Part shown: positions 6,638-15,838 of the stretch, in pieces
How positions within the stretch are numbered: the first letter of the stretch is position 1
Layout of the letters: the number at the start of each line of letters is the position of its first letter
Source of the DNA: JBGVSA01 sp047605765
GTDB lineage: Bacteria > Pseudomonadota > Gammaproteobacteria > Burkholderiales > Rhodocyclaceae
Assembly: GCA_047605765.1 (NCBI GenBank)
Contig: JASGFB010000004.1
Span: 1 to 64,000 of the forward strand
Reading direction: 5' to 3'
DNA length: 64,000 nt
Notes under the pieces: model-generated
Told to the model about the DNA's origin: nothing
The model's database searches: none
The model's input: only the letters and a program-made list of their open reading frames with translations
Made by a program: the position numbers and the translations under genes

Positions 6638-8545
6638 CTAGTCCGCCACCGGCCCGACCGGCACGCACACCACGGCGCAGAGCCCTGGCAGATGCCAGGC
6701 GTGCGGACGGCGCGGATCGATGGCGCCGCTGCCGCCATAGTCGACGTCTTCGCTCGACCACAGCATGCGCCAGCGCCGGCCCGGCGGGTCGGCCAGGAGC
6801 GGCGCCGAGGTGGGCAGATGAGGCATGGCGATGCCCAGGTTCAACATCAACAGCACTTCGGCACCGGGCAGATTCCAGCGCACGGCGAGCGCGTGATCAC
6901 TGAACACATGGACATCCACTATGCCGCGGTCCTGCGCCGCGATGGCCGGCAGATCGCGCCGCCATCGCAACAGGTCGCGATGCAAACGGGTCTGCGGCAT
7001 GTCCGCTGCCCCGCGGGGATCGAGGCGCGCCAACGCGAAGGTCTGTGGTGCGACCGGATCGGGCATGGCACTCAGGGCGTGCGCCGTACCCATGGCCGCG
7101 AACTGGCCGACGAAATCGTTGCGCCCTTGGCGCACGGCGTCGGCGAAGCCGGCGTCGCCATCGGCATCGATGAAAAACGGGAATGGCGCTGTGGCCCCCC
7201 ACTCCTGCCCCATGAAAATCATTGGCGTCTGCGGTGCCAGCAATAGCAATGCGGTCATGGCACGCAAGGCGGCTGCATTCGCCACGGCAGAAACACGCCG
7301 CCCGCCCAGCGAGTTGCCGATCTGATCGTGGCTTTGCAGAAAGTGGACGAAGCGGCAGGCGGCCTCATCGGTCACCTGGGTGCCACGGTAGCGGCCCTGC
7401 CACGAATAGTACTGGCCTTGAAAGAGAAAGCCCTGTTGCAGACAGGCGGCGAGTTCCTGCGCCGTCCCCGCATAGTCCACGAAATAGCCGTCGCGGCTGC
7501 CGGTGAGGGCGACCCGCGCGGCGTGGTGAAAATCATCGTTCCACACCGCATCGAGCCCCCAGCCGCCCTCCTCGGTCGAGCGCAGGCAGACGACGTCCTG
7601 CGGTTCGTTTTCGGCGATGAGGAGAATCCGCCGGCCCAGGGCGGCGGCACGGGTGCGCTCGGACAGTTCGGCCAGGAAATGCCTCGGGCTGCTGTCATGC
7701 AGCGCCTGGGTGGCGTCGATGCGCAAGCCGTCGAGATGGCATTCGCGCACCAGATAGCATGCGTTGTCGATGAAGTAATCGCGCACCGGCCGGCTGCCGG
7801 GGCCGTCGAAATTGATCGCCTGGCCCCAGTCGGTGCAGTGGCGTTCCGAAAAATACTGCGGCGAGAAACGCGCCAGCACGCTCCCGCGCGGCCCGGCATG
7901 GTTGTAGACGACGTCGGCGATGATCCCCAGACCCGCCTGGTGCGCGGCATCCACCAGTTGGCACAACTGCGCCGGGCTACCATAGCCGTGAAAGGGCGCA
8001 TAAGGGCTCACACCGTCATAACCCCAATTCCAACGCCCCGCGAATTCAGCGATGGGCATCAGTTCGATCAGCGTGACACCCAGTTCCTTGAGGTACGCCA
8101 GCCACGCAATGATCGCCTCGAAGGTGCCGGCCTGCGTGAAGGCGCCCACGTGCAATTCGTAGATGACTTGCCCGGCCAACGATGGGCCGCGCCATGGCGC
8201 GTCGCACCAGGCCCACTGCTCGGTGTCGAGCAACATCGAAGCGCCTTCGGGGCCTTCCGGCTGGTAACGGGATGCGGGGTCCGGCAGCCGTGTGCCGTCA
8301 AGTTCGTACCAGTAGCGCTCGCCGGCGCAAAGCCCTGCAACGTGCGCGTCGAAATAGCCATCGGCGCGACGCACCATGGCATGCCGGACACCGGTCGACA
8401 CCACGCATACCTGTAGCCCCCGGGCGACTGGCGCCCATACGCGAAAGTGCGCCAGACCGTTTCGCACCCAGGCGCCCTGTCGATAAGGCCATGAGGGGTC
8501 GTCGGGGGCGGCATTCCGGCTGGAATCAACGGTCTTGCCTGCCAT
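6638..8545 (-). CDS. treZ: Malto-oligosyltrehalose trehalohydrolase
   Basis: A 635-residue GH13 enzyme that releases trehalose from maltooligosyl-trehalose. It has an N-terminal CBM48-like domain (AHFRVWAPVARGLQV) and then the catalytic barrel. Key segments are DVVYNHAGPRGS, the nucleophile region DGLRIDATQAL, the acid region LLIAENEPQD and the TreZ-typical SHDQIGN. I chose the ATG at 8545 (MAGKTVDSS) because a GGAAGGA box sits about 7 nt upstream; longer in-frame starts give an Arg-rich extension with no family similarity. Its usual partner TreY (maltooligosyl-trehalose synthase) is not in the window, so the pathway must be completed elsewhere or is incomplete. Confidence 0.9.
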   Translation of the reverse strand: MAGKTVDSSRNAAPDDPSWPYRQGAWVRNGLAHFRVWAPVARGLQVCVVSTGVRHAMVRRADGYFDAHVAGLCAGERYWYELDGTRLPDPASRYQPEGPEGASMLLDTEQWAWCDAPWRGPSLAGQVIYELHVGAFTQAGTFEAIIAWLAYLKELGVTLIELMPIAEFAGRWNWGYDGVSPYAPFHGYGSPAQLCQLVDAAHQAGLGIIADVVYNHAGPRGSVLARFSPQYFSERHCTDWGQAINFDGPGSRPVRDYFIDNACYLVRECHLDGLRIDATQALHDSSPRHFLAELSERTRAAALGRRILLIAENEPQDVVCLRSTEEGGWGLDAVWNDDFHHAARVALTGSRDGYFVDYAGTAQELAACLQQGFLFQGQYYSWQGRYRGTQVTDEAACRFVHFLQSHDQIGNSLGGRRVSAVANAAALRAMTALLLLAPQTPMIFMGQEWGATAPFPFFIDADGDAGFADAVRQGRNDFVGQFAAMGTAHALSAMPDPVAPQTFALARLDPRGAADMPQTRLHRDLLRWRRDLPAIAAQDRGIVDVHVFSDHALAVRWNLPGAEVLLMLNLGIAMPHLPTSAPLLADPPGRRWRMLWSSEDVDYGGSGAIDPRRPHAWHLPGLCAVVCVPVGPVAD

Positions 8546-8703
8546 CGTCTGTCCTTCCCGCACCAACGCCTGCGCTGCGCGACAGCATGGCCCGTGCCCA
8601 CGCCTGGCACCCGCTGCCGCCGGCTGCGGCACGCCCGTTGCGCGCCAGGCACGTGAGGCCGAGGTATCGCCCCACCGACGACACACCCCTGGAGGAATGC
8701 ACC

Positions 8704-9222
8704 ATGAGACCACTACGCATGACCATGGCCCTGCTCGCCTGCAGCGTTTTTTCCTGGGCGACGGCCGCGCCCTTGATATCGGAGCTTTCGCAGACCGACC
8801 GCGACATCGTCTACCAACTCGCCCAGGGTGGGCTGACCGAAATCCAGGCCGGGCAGTTGGCCGAAACACACAGCAGCGATCCGAAGGTCAAGGCATTCGC
8901 CGCGCGCATGGTCGATGACCACACCCAGACCAATCAGAAACTGGCCCATCTCGCCGCCGGCAAGAGCGTGCAACTGCCGCCCAACGTATCCACCAGGCAG
9001 GCCAAGCTGATCGCCCTGCTGCGCGGCGCCAAGGGCAAGGATTTCGACAAGCTGTACGCCGACAAGGCCGGCGTCGAAGCGCACGAAGAGACCGTCAAGC
9101 TGCTGACCCAGGCATCACGGACGGCCCAGGACCCGGAACTCAAAGCGTTCGCCAGCGAGACACTGACACCGGTGCGCACCCATCTCGAGATGGCAAAGGA
9201 CTTGAATCGCGCGGTGCATTAG
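8704..9222 (+). CDS. DUF4142 periplasmic protein
   Basis: A 172-residue secreted protein with a signal peptide of about 22 residues (TMALLACSVFSWATA). An all-helical DUF4142 domain follows, with DRDIVYQLAQGGLTEIQAGQ, MVDDHTQTNQKL and HEETVKLL. DUF4142 is a ferritin-like four-helix family, usually of unknown function and often linked to envelope stress. A strong GGAGGA box lies 8 nt upstream of the ATG. The gene is divergent from treZ, with 158 nt between the starts. Confidence 0.85.
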   Translation: MRPLRMTMALLACSVFSWATAAPLISELSQTDRDIVYQLAQGGLTEIQAGQLAETHSSDPKVKAFAARMVDDHTQTNQKLAHLAAGKSVQLPPNVSTRQAKLIALLRGAKGKDFDKLYADKAGVEAHEETVKLLTQASRTAQDPELKAFASETLTPVRTHLEMAKDLNRAVH

Positions 9223-9256
9223 CGGCACGCATTGCTGACGGTGCAGCCGCCTTCGG

Positions 9257-9859
9257 CTAGCCTTCACCGTCCTCTTCCGACAACCACCTGAGGCGGCCCT
9301 GGCCAAGTTCGCCGACCTGGGCGATGAAGGCGGCGGCGTCGCCTTCCGGCAGCCTGATGACGAAGGCGACCTGCTCGCCATGGCGCACCTCGGCGAGGGT
9401 GGCGCCGGCAGCGTCGACGGCACGGCGCACGGTGCCTTCCAGGGCGTAGGGCGCTTCGCAATGCAGCGTGCGCAGGCGGATGATGGGCACTTTGACGGCA
9501 CCACGCAGCGCCTGGGCGACAGCGTCGGTATACGCGCGCACCAAGCCGCCCGCCCCCAGCCTGACGCCGCCGTAATAGCGCACGACGGTGGCCAGCACAC
9601 CTTCCAGGTCCTGGTGGCGCAACACGTCGAGCATCGGTCGCCCGGCGGTGCCGCTGGGCTCGCCATCATCGACGGCGGCCGACTGCCCGCCCGCCAGCAA
9701 GGCCCAGCACACATGCGAGGCGGTCGGGTGCAACTGCCACAGTTCGGCCACGCGCTGCTGGGCCGTGGCGCGGTCGGCGATGGCCTCCACGCAGCCGATG
9801 AAGCGGCTTTTCTTGATGAGGAGTTCGCTGTGGACGGTAGCGGCGATGCTGTGCGGCAT
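9257..9859 (-). CDS. YigZ/IMPACT-family protein
   Basis: A 200-residue member of UPF0029/YigZ. It shows the signature DDGEPSGTAGRPML followed by VVRYYGGVRLGAGGLVRAY, and a C-terminal DUF1949-like ferredoxin fold. Eukaryotic IMPACT binds GCN1. The bacterial role is not settled, although a link to translation is suspected. The N-terminal segment contains KKSRFIGCVEAI, as is typical. The gene is complete and convergent with the DUF4142 gene. Confidence 0.88.
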   Translation of the reverse strand: MPHSIAATVHSELLIKKSRFIGCVEAIADRATAQQRVAELWQLHPTASHVCWALLAGGQSAAVDDGEPSGTAGRPMLDVLRHQDLEGVLATVVRYYGGVRLGAGGLVRAYTDAVAQALRGAVKVPIIRLRTLHCEAPYALEGTVRRAVDAAGATLAEVRHGEQVAFVIRLPEGDAAAFIAQVGELGQGRLRWLSEEDGEG

Positions 9860-10062
9860 GGGGCGGATCGAAGGGGCGCAGAAACGCCAATCGGCAATTT
9901 TCGTTCAAGGGCGGCAGGCACGTCCAATCCGCTTTTGCACCAATTCATCGCCGACGCGGGCGATCGTCCCCAAGCTGGGGCACAGGGCGCCCATCCATGG
10001 CACGTCGAGTACGCCATGGCGGCCGCCTCGCCACCTGGCATCGGGATTGCTCGTGCCAGGGC

Positions 10063-11238
10063 ATGTTCGCCGATCTGCATCAACTTTCCCACCACCACGC
10101 CTGGCGCCGGCAACTCGAGATGCTGCTGGAATCGACGGGCGAAGGCATCTACGGCATCGATCTGCGCGGGCGTTGCATCTTCATCAATCAGGCCGGCGCC
10201 GACCTGCTGGGCTACAGCCCCGATGAAGTGCTCGGCCGCAACATGCATTACCTCATCCATCACACACGCACCGACGGCGACGCCTACGCGGTGCACGAGT
10301 GCCGCATCTTCCGCGCCTTTCAGGAAGGCCTCGGCGTGCGCTGCGACGACGAAATGCTATGGCGGCGCGACGGCAGCGGATTCGCCGCCGAATATGCCAG
10401 CTACCCGATCCGCGACAAGGGTGCGGTGGTCGGCGCCGTCGTGACCTTCAACGACATTACCGATCGCAAGCGCGCCGAACTGGCCCTGCACGCGGCGCAT
10501 GCCGAACTGGAACGGCGCGTGGTGCAGCGTACCGCCGAGCTGTCGTCGGCCAATGAAGAACTGCGCCAGTCGCACATTGCCCTGCAACGGCTGTCGAGCC
10601 ATCTGCACGCGGTGCGCGAGGCCGAGCGGGCCCATATCGCGCGCGATATCCACGATGAATTGGGATCGAGCCTGACTGCGCTGCAATTGGACCTGAACTG
10701 GCTGCGCAAGCGTACCGCCGATGCCGCACTGGGGGCACGCGTCGACGACATGCTGGCGGTGGCCGGATCGGCCATGCGCTCGGTGCGTCGGCTGTTGACC
10801 GATCTGCGTCCCGGCGTGCTCGATCACCTCGGCCTGTGGGCAGCACTCGAATGGCTGCTGCAGGATTTCGAGGCGCGCACCGGCGTCACCGCCCACTATC
10901 AGGGCGCGGCGACGCTGGACACCTGTCGTCTCGGTCACGAGGCCGAAATCGCCCTGTATCGCATCGCGCAAGAGGTGTTGACCAATGTCGCGCGCCACGC
11001 CCAGGCGCATACGCTCAGCCTGAGCGTGCGCGCCGACGGACGCGCCGTGGAACTGCAATTCCATGACGATGGGTTGGGCATGCGCGTACCGGCCCAGCCG
11101 ACGTCGTTCGGCCTGCTGGGCATGCATGAACGCGCGCGGGCGCTGGGCTGGCAGTTGCGGCTGGACAGCGCCCCCGGTGCCGGCACCACGGTGCGCGTGC
11201 GCCTGCCAGAGGTACTGACGGGGAGTGATGCACCATGA
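10063..11238 (+). CDS. Soluble PAS-domain sensor histidine kinase (NarL partner type)
   Basis: A 391-residue cytoplasmic kinase with no membrane segment. An N-terminal PAS/PAC sensor (about residues 16-135, with STGEGIYGIDLRGRCIFINQ and VVTFNDITDRKRAE) leads into a coiled coil (about 136-185). A HisKA_3 dimerisation domain follows, with phospho-acceptor His197 in RDIHDELGSS, and then an HATPase domain (IAQEVLTNVARHAQ, HDDGLGM, GLLGMHERA). The start at 10063 is preferred over an upstream ATG at 9997, which only adds an Arg/His-rich stretch. The gene overlaps the response regulator by 4 nt (ATGA), so the two form a cognate pair. Confidence 0.85.
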   Translation: MFADLHQLSHHHAWRRQLEMLLESTGEGIYGIDLRGRCIFINQAGADLLGYSPDEVLGRNMHYLIHHTRTDGDAYAVHECRIFRAFQEGLGVRCDDEMLWRRDGSGFAAEYASYPIRDKGAVVGAVVTFNDITDRKRAELALHAAHAELERRVVQRTAELSSANEELRQSHIALQRLSSHLHAVREAERAHIARDIHDELGSSLTALQLDLNWLRKRTADAALGARVDDMLAVAGSAMRSVRRLLTDLRPGVLDHLGLWAALEWLLQDFEARTGVTAHYQGAATLDTCRLGHEAEIALYRIAQEVLTNVARHAQAHTLSLSVRADGRAVELQFHDDGLGMRVPAQPTSFGLLGMHERARALGWQLRLDSAPGAGTTVRVRLPEVLTGSDAP

Positions 11239-11882
11239 ATGCGACGCGCCTGTTGATCGTCGACGATCACATGATCATCCGCCGGGGACTGATCCAGATC
11301 CTGGCCGAGAATCCTGCCGTCGAAGTGGCGGGTGAAGCGGCCGACGGCGCGGCGGCCATGCGTGTGCTGCGCCAGCGGCCAGTGGATGTCGTGCTGCTGG
11401 ACATCGCCCTGGGTGAGCGCGACGGGCTCGACGTGCTGCGCACGATCCGCAGCGAATTCCCTCGCGTGGCGGTGATCATGCTGTCGGTCTATCCGGAATC
11501 GCAGTTTGCCCTGCGTGCGCTGCGTGGGGGAGCCGCCGCCTACCTCAACAAAGGCGCCTCGCCCGATGAGCTGTCCGCCGCCATCGCCCGCGTGGCCGGC
11601 GGTGCCTTGTACATCACTGCCGAGGTGGCCGAACTGATGATGCGCGACCTGCGCCACGACGTTGAAAAATCGCCGCACGAGGCGTTGTCGAACCGCGAAT
11701 TCCAGGTTCTGCAATTACTGGCGCAGGGGCATGCGGTCGGCGAGATTGCGGCCCAGTTATCGCTGTCGGCCAATACCATCAGCACCTACCGCGCGCGCAT
11801 CTTCGACAAGCTGGGCCTGCGCACGAGTGTCGACGTGGTGGCCTACGCCGCGCGCCACCAGCTCGTGCGCCTGGGCGCCTGA
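11235..11882 (+). CDS. NarL/FixJ-family response regulator
   Basis: A 215-residue regulator. The receiver domain (1-120) has the acidic pair in LIVDDH, phospho-acceptor Asp56 in VVLLDIAL and the Lys in YLNKGAS. A LuxR-type DNA-binding domain (about 148-210) contains LSNREFQVLQLLAQGHAVGE and LSANTISTYRARIFDKL. It is translationally coupled to the upstream kinase. Targets cannot be read from the sequence. The gene ends 9 nt from the stop of the convergent quiC gene, and no terminator is visible between them. Confidence 0.92.
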   Translation: MNATRLLIVDDHMIIRRGLIQILAENPAVEVAGEAADGAAAMRVLRQRPVDVVLLDIALGERDGLDVLRTIRSEFPRVAVIMLSVYPESQFALRALRGGAAAYLNKGASPDELSAAIARVAGGALYITAEVAELMMRDLRHDVEKSPHEALSNREFQVLQLLAQGHAVGEIAAQLSLSANTISTYRARIFDKLGLRTSVDVVAYAARHQLVRLGA

Positions 11883-11891
11883 GCACACCGC

Positions 11892-13805
11892 TCACTGCAC
11901 TTCGTTCTCGGCTCGCCACTGCGCCAGCGCCGCCAGGCGAACGGGCGCGTTGACGGCGCCGTACTGGCTGTAGCCACCGCGACGCTCGATGAATTCGAAG
12001 AAGAAACGGTTTTCGAAGGGCACCGTATACGCATGCAGGAATTCGCCCGCGCCAGCCCGATCGTAGAGGATGTTGTAGCTGCGCATCTGTTCGAGCAGGC
12101 CGGCCGGCAGGTCGAAGCGCGCCGCCAGGTCTTCGTAGTAATTGTCCGGCACCGGCAGCATGGGGGCACCTGCTTCGGCCAGAGCCCGGGCACAGGCGAT
12201 GGCATCCGGCACCGCGATGGCAATGTGATGCACGCCGGCGCCGCCGAATACCGACACCGACCGGCCCGCCGCCGTGTTGTGCCGGTCGGACACGTTCAGG
12301 GAATAGCGCACGGCGCGGTCGCCCGACTCCATGGCGCGGCTGCGGATGACGCCGAACGGGTCGTTCATTACGCCGCTGGCGACGGCCTCCAGCCCCAGCA
12401 CGGCGCGATAGAACAGCACCCAGGCATCCAGGCCGCCGAGGGGCACGACCTGCGAAATGTGGTCGACGCGCGCGCCCTGCCCGGCCTCGCCGGCTGACGC
12501 GTCGATGATGAAATCGGTTTCGAAACCATGCGAGCCACCACGATGCACATCGAAGAAGTACACCAGGCTGCCGTCTGGCGCGCGCACCGCCGGGATGGTC
12601 AGCTCATTGGGCCCGACTCGCCCGGCCACACGCGAACAGCCCAAGGCTTCGGCGCGCGCCAGCGCCGCCACGGCGTCGCTGGTGGACAGCGCCACGGCGC
12701 AGGCCGCCGGGCCGTGCATCTCGAAGTAACTGCGGGCGAAGGAGTCTTCCTCCAGGTTGAGCACGACGCGCGCGTCGCCGAGACCGAACAGCTCGACCTG
12801 CTTGGAGCGATGGCGCCCGATCTTGCGAAAGCCGATCTGCGCCAGAAAGCTGCGCAGGCGCTCGGCGGTGGCACGGTCGGCGGCGAACTCGATGAACGAC
12901 CAGCCTTGCAGCTCGGGGGGCGGTGGCAGATCGATGAGGGGCACGCGATGCGCGGCGGGCGCGGCGGACTCCGCCACCGGGGCCACCGGCGGCAGGTGCA
13001 GCACACGGTCTTCCAGCCACAGCAGCGAACGCATGGCGTCACTGGCCGAGGCACGCGCCGGCGCCGCACGCAGGTCGTCGTTGAAGATCTCCAACGACAA
13101 GGGGCCGGCATAGCCCGATTGCAGCACCACCCGCACGAATCGGTCGACCTCGAACTCGCCCTGCCCCGGAAAACAGCGGTAGTGGCGGCTGTGCGACAGC
13201 ACATCGGTGTTGATCCAGGGCGCATCGGCCAGTTGAACGAAAAAGATGCGGTCGCCCGGCAGTTGAGCGATGGGCAGGTAATCATCACGCAGCGCCAGCG
13301 TATGAAAGCTGTCGAGGATGAGCCCCAGGTGCGGATGCCCGACCCGTTCGACGATCGACCAGGCCTGGGCGAAACGATTGATGTGGGTCCCCCAGGCCAG
13401 CGCTTCGAAACCAACGCGCAGGCCGCGCCGCCCGGCGCGTTCGGCCAGCAGATGCATCTGTTCGGCGATCAGGTCCATGTCGCCGGAAGCATCCGGTTGG
13501 GCATTGGAGCACACCAGCACCATCGGCGCGCCCAGTGCCTGCATGAGGTCGAACTTGCGCTCGGCGCGTTCGAGATTGCGCTGCAACTGCGCCGGGCTGA
13601 CGCCTTCGAAATCGCGAAAGGGCTGGAACAGATCGATGGACAGCCCGAGATCTTCGGCGATGTGGCGCACGTCGGCCGGCGTGCCCGGAAACTGCAGCAA
13701 GTCGTTTTCGAATATCTCGACGCCGTCGAAACGGGCCGCCGCGATGGCTTCGAGCTTCTGCCGCAGCATGCCGCTGAGCGAGACGGTGGCGATCGAACGA
13801 TGCAT
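11892..13805 (-). CDS. quiC: 3-Dehydroshikimate dehydratase, two-domain QuiC type
   Basis: A 637-residue enzyme converting 3-dehydroshikimate to protocatechuate, the entry step to the beta-ketoadipate pathway. The N-terminal sugar-isomerase-like TIM barrel (1-270) has the expected metal ligands Glu134, Asp165, Gln191 and Glu239. The C-terminal half (about 300-637) is a VOC/4-hydroxyphenylpyruvate-dioxygenase-like domain. It retains His449 (VDHISQ), His527 (VHHIAIA) and Glu604 (FFFEFIERRG), which would form an HPPD-type iron site. This fusion is typical of Pseudomonas QuiC; the role of the second domain is less clear. It is the last gene of the dctQ-dctM-dctP-dehydrogenase-quiC cluster, 12 nt behind the dehydrogenase. 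Confidence 0.92.
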   Translation of the reverse strand: MHRSIATVSLSGMLRQKLEAIAAARFDGVEIFENDLLQFPGTPADVRHIAEDLGLSIDLFQPFRDFEGVSPAQLQRNLERAERKFDLMQALGAPMVLVCSNAQPDASGDMDLIAEQMHLLAERAGRRGLRVGFEALAWGTHINRFAQAWSIVERVGHPHLGLILDSFHTLALRDDYLPIAQLPGDRIFFVQLADAPWINTDVLSHSRHYRCFPGQGEFEVDRFVRVVLQSGYAGPLSLEIFNDDLRAAPARASASDAMRSLLWLEDRVLHLPPVAPVAESAAPAAHRVPLIDLPPPPELQGWSFIEFAADRATAERLRSFLAQIGFRKIGRHRSKQVELFGLGDARVVLNLEEDSFARSYFEMHGPAACAVALSTSDAVAALARAEALGCSRVAGRVGPNELTIPAVRAPDGSLVYFFDVHRGGSHGFETDFIIDASAGEAGQGARVDHISQVVPLGGLDAWVLFYRAVLGLEAVASGVMNDPFGVIRSRAMESGDRAVRYSLNVSDRHNTAAGRSVSVFGGAGVHHIAIAVPDAIACARALAEAGAPMLPVPDNYYEDLAARFDLPAGLLEQMRSYNILYDRAGAGEFLHAYTVPFENRFFFEFIERRGGYSQYGAVNAPVRLAALAQWRAENEVQ

Positions 13806-13817
13806 GGCGTGCTCCTG

Positions 13818-14735
13818 TCAGGCCACCGCCATCGCATCGTGCGCCAGCATGCGGCGGAAGTGCGCCTCCATGCGGGCGGCATCGGGCTTGATGCCGGTGA
13901 ACAACTCAAAGGCCCCGACGGCCTGCCACACCGCCATGCCACCGCCATCGACGGTACGGCAGCCGCGCTGGCGCGCCAGGCGCAGCAGCGCGGTTTCGAT
14001 CGGGAAGTAAACAATGTCGGCCACCCACAGGCCCGGGCGGATGAACTCGGCCGGCAGGGGCAGGCCGGGCAATTTGTCCATGCCGGTCGGGGTGGCATGG
14101 ATGAGTCCGTCGGCACCGGCGAGCGCAGACGCCACGTCGGTGCTGGCGCGCACACGTGGCGCCCCATGCTGGTCGTTGAGCATGTGCGCCAGCGTTTCGG
14201 CACGCGCGGCGTCGCGGTCGATCAGGGTCAGGCGCCGCGCCCCCATGCGCAGCGCGGCGTGGGCCACCGCCGCACCGGCACCGCCGGCGCCCAGTTGTAC
14301 GACATCGCCGAGGGGGGCGTCGGGCAAGGCGCGCGCAAAGGCGGTGGCGAACCCCGACCAGTCGGTGTTGTGGCCGGTCATATGCAGACCCCGGCACACC
14401 ACGGTGTTGACGGCGCCAAGCTGGCGCGCATCGGGCGATAGATCGTCCAGCAGCGGAATCACCGTCTGCTTGCAGGGATACGTAATGTTGAGACCGGCAA
14501 AACCCATGTAGCGCGCGGCGTCGATCAGCGTCGGCAGACGCGCCGCCCCCCCGGCATCGGCATCCAGATCGATCAATTGGTAATGCAGGCGCAGACCCTG
14601 ACAGCGCGCCTCTTCCTCGTGCAGGCGCGGCGTCAGGGAGCGTTGAATGCCCGCGCCGATCAGGCCCACCAGCAGCTTGGGCGCGTCTTCCCCCGGCGTG
14701 GCGAGGCTCGATTGTGTGGGCATGGTGTCCGTCAT
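13818..14735 (-). CDS. aroE: Quinate/shikimate dehydrogenase (catabolic type)
   Basis: A 305-residue AroE-family oxidoreductase. The substrate-binding part has GLIGAGIQRSLTPRLHE, catalytic Lys89 in LNITYPCKQ, AVNTVV and Asp125 in GHNTDWSGF. The Rossmann part has QLGAGGAGAA (about 147-156). The segment GIQRSLTPRLHEEEA and the closing MAVWQAVGAFELFTGI match the quinate/shikimate dehydrogenase subgroup better than biosynthetic AroE, which reads PVxHSxSPxxHN there. It should oxidise shikimate to 3-dehydroshikimate (or quinate to 3-dehydroquinate), probably with NAD. Its position between TRAP genes and quiC fits a catabolic role. Confidence 0.88.
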   Translation of the reverse strand: MTDTMPTQSSLATPGEDAPKLLVGLIGAGIQRSLTPRLHEEEARCQGLRLHYQLIDLDADAGGAARLPTLIDAARYMGFAGLNITYPCKQTVIPLLDDLSPDARQLGAVNTVVCRGLHMTGHNTDWSGFATAFARALPDAPLGDVVQLGAGGAGAAVAHAALRMGARRLTLIDRDAARAETLAHMLNDQHGAPRVRASTDVASALAGADGLIHATPTGMDKLPGLPLPAEFIRPGLWVADIVYFPIETALLRLARQRGCRTVDGGGMAVWQAVGAFELFTGIKPDAARMEAHFRRMLAHDAMAVA

Positions 14736-14769
14736 CGTCGAACGTGGTGAGGGCGCGGGCAGCGGGTGC

Positions 14770-15783
14770 TTACTTGTGGCGCGCCTTGGTGATTTCGGTG
14801 TTCAGTTCGTTGACCGTCGCCTCACCAATGGTCTGCGCGGCCTTGGCCACCACCGGCTTGACCTTGTCGCGGAAGCGCGCCATCTCGGCGGCCGACACCT
14901 CATTGATCTGCATGCCGTTCTTCCTGAGCGCGTCGATGGCGGCCTGGTCCGAATCGCGCGACAGCTTGCGCTGATAGGCCGTGGCTTCGGTGGCGGCGTC
15001 CTGGATGATCTTGCGTTCTTCCGGCGAGAGCTGGTCCCACAGCTTCTTGCTGACGATCAGCGCCTGCGGGTTGTAGATGTGGCGCGTGACCGAGAAGTAC
15101 TTCTGCACCTCATAGAACTTCGACGACAGGATGGTGGTGGCGGGGTTCTCCTGCCCGTCGACGGCGTGTTGTTCGAGCGCGGTGTAGACCTCGGGGAACG
15201 GCATCGGCACCGCATTGGCGCCCAGCGCGTTGAACATGTCGATGTACACCGGCGACTGCAGCACACGCAGTTTGATGCCGTCGAGATCTTCGACCTTGGT
15301 GATGGCGCGCTTGCTATTGGTGACGCTACGGAAGCCCAGGTCCCAGTAGTTCAGCCCGATCAGGCTTTTTTCGGGCAGCTTGTCGAAGAGCTTCTTGCCA
15401 AAGGGGCCGTCGATGATGGCATCGGCCTCTTGCGCGTTATTGAAGAGAAACGGCAAATCCAGGGCGGCGAATTCCTTGACCAGTCCCGACAGCAGGCCGG
15501 CGTTGAGGACGGTCATCTCCACCGTGCCACCCTGCAGGGCGGAGACGGTCTGCAGATCGCCACCCAGCGTGCCGCCAGGAAAGAGCTTGATGCTGATCTT
15601 GTTGCCGCTCTTCTGCGCCACCAGGTCGGCGAAGCGCTGGGCGCCCTGGCCCTGCGGGTGCTCTTTCTGGTTCTGAAAGGCGAACTTGATGCTGCGCTCC
15701 TTGATGGCCTGGGCCTGTGCGGCACCCAGCGGCAGCAGGCCGGCCAGCGCGAGGCCGAGGCAGATGGCTTTGATGGGTTTCAT
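14770..15783 (-). CDS. dctP: TRAP transporter substrate-binding protein (DctP family)
   Basis: A 337-residue periplasmic solute receptor. The signal peptide ends near GAAQAQA. The DctP fold shows HPQGQGAQRFADLVAQKSG, LFPGGTLGGD and DLPFLFNN. The conserved carboxylate-binding Arg lies in DLDGIKLRVLQSP. The protein captures an organic acid for the DctQM permease. The gene neighbourhood suggests shikimate, quinate or 3-dehydroshikimate; that is inference, since ligands cannot be read reliably from DctP sequence. The start at 15783 has a strong GGAGGAG box. A hairpin between dctM and dctP may set the receptor:permease ratio. Confidence 0.9.
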   Translation of the reverse strand: MKPIKAICLGLALAGLLPLGAAQAQAIKERSIKFAFQNQKEHPQGQGAQRFADLVAQKSGNKISIKLFPGGTLGGDLQTVSALQGGTVEMTVLNAGLLSGLVKEFAALDLPFLFNNAQEADAIIDGPFGKKLFDKLPEKSLIGLNYWDLGFRSVTNSKRAITKVEDLDGIKLRVLQSPVYIDMFNALGANAVPMPFPEVYTALEQHAVDGQENPATTILSSKFYEVQKYFSVTRHIYNPQALIVSKKLWDQLSPEERKIIQDAATEATAYQRKLSRDSDQAAIDALRKNGMQINEVSAAEMARFRDKVKPVVAKAAQTIGEATVNELNTEITKARHK

Positions 15784-15838
15784 TTTTGTGTCTCCTCCGT
15801 TGGGATGTGGTGCGGTGTTGCCGACAGGGGTTCGAATG

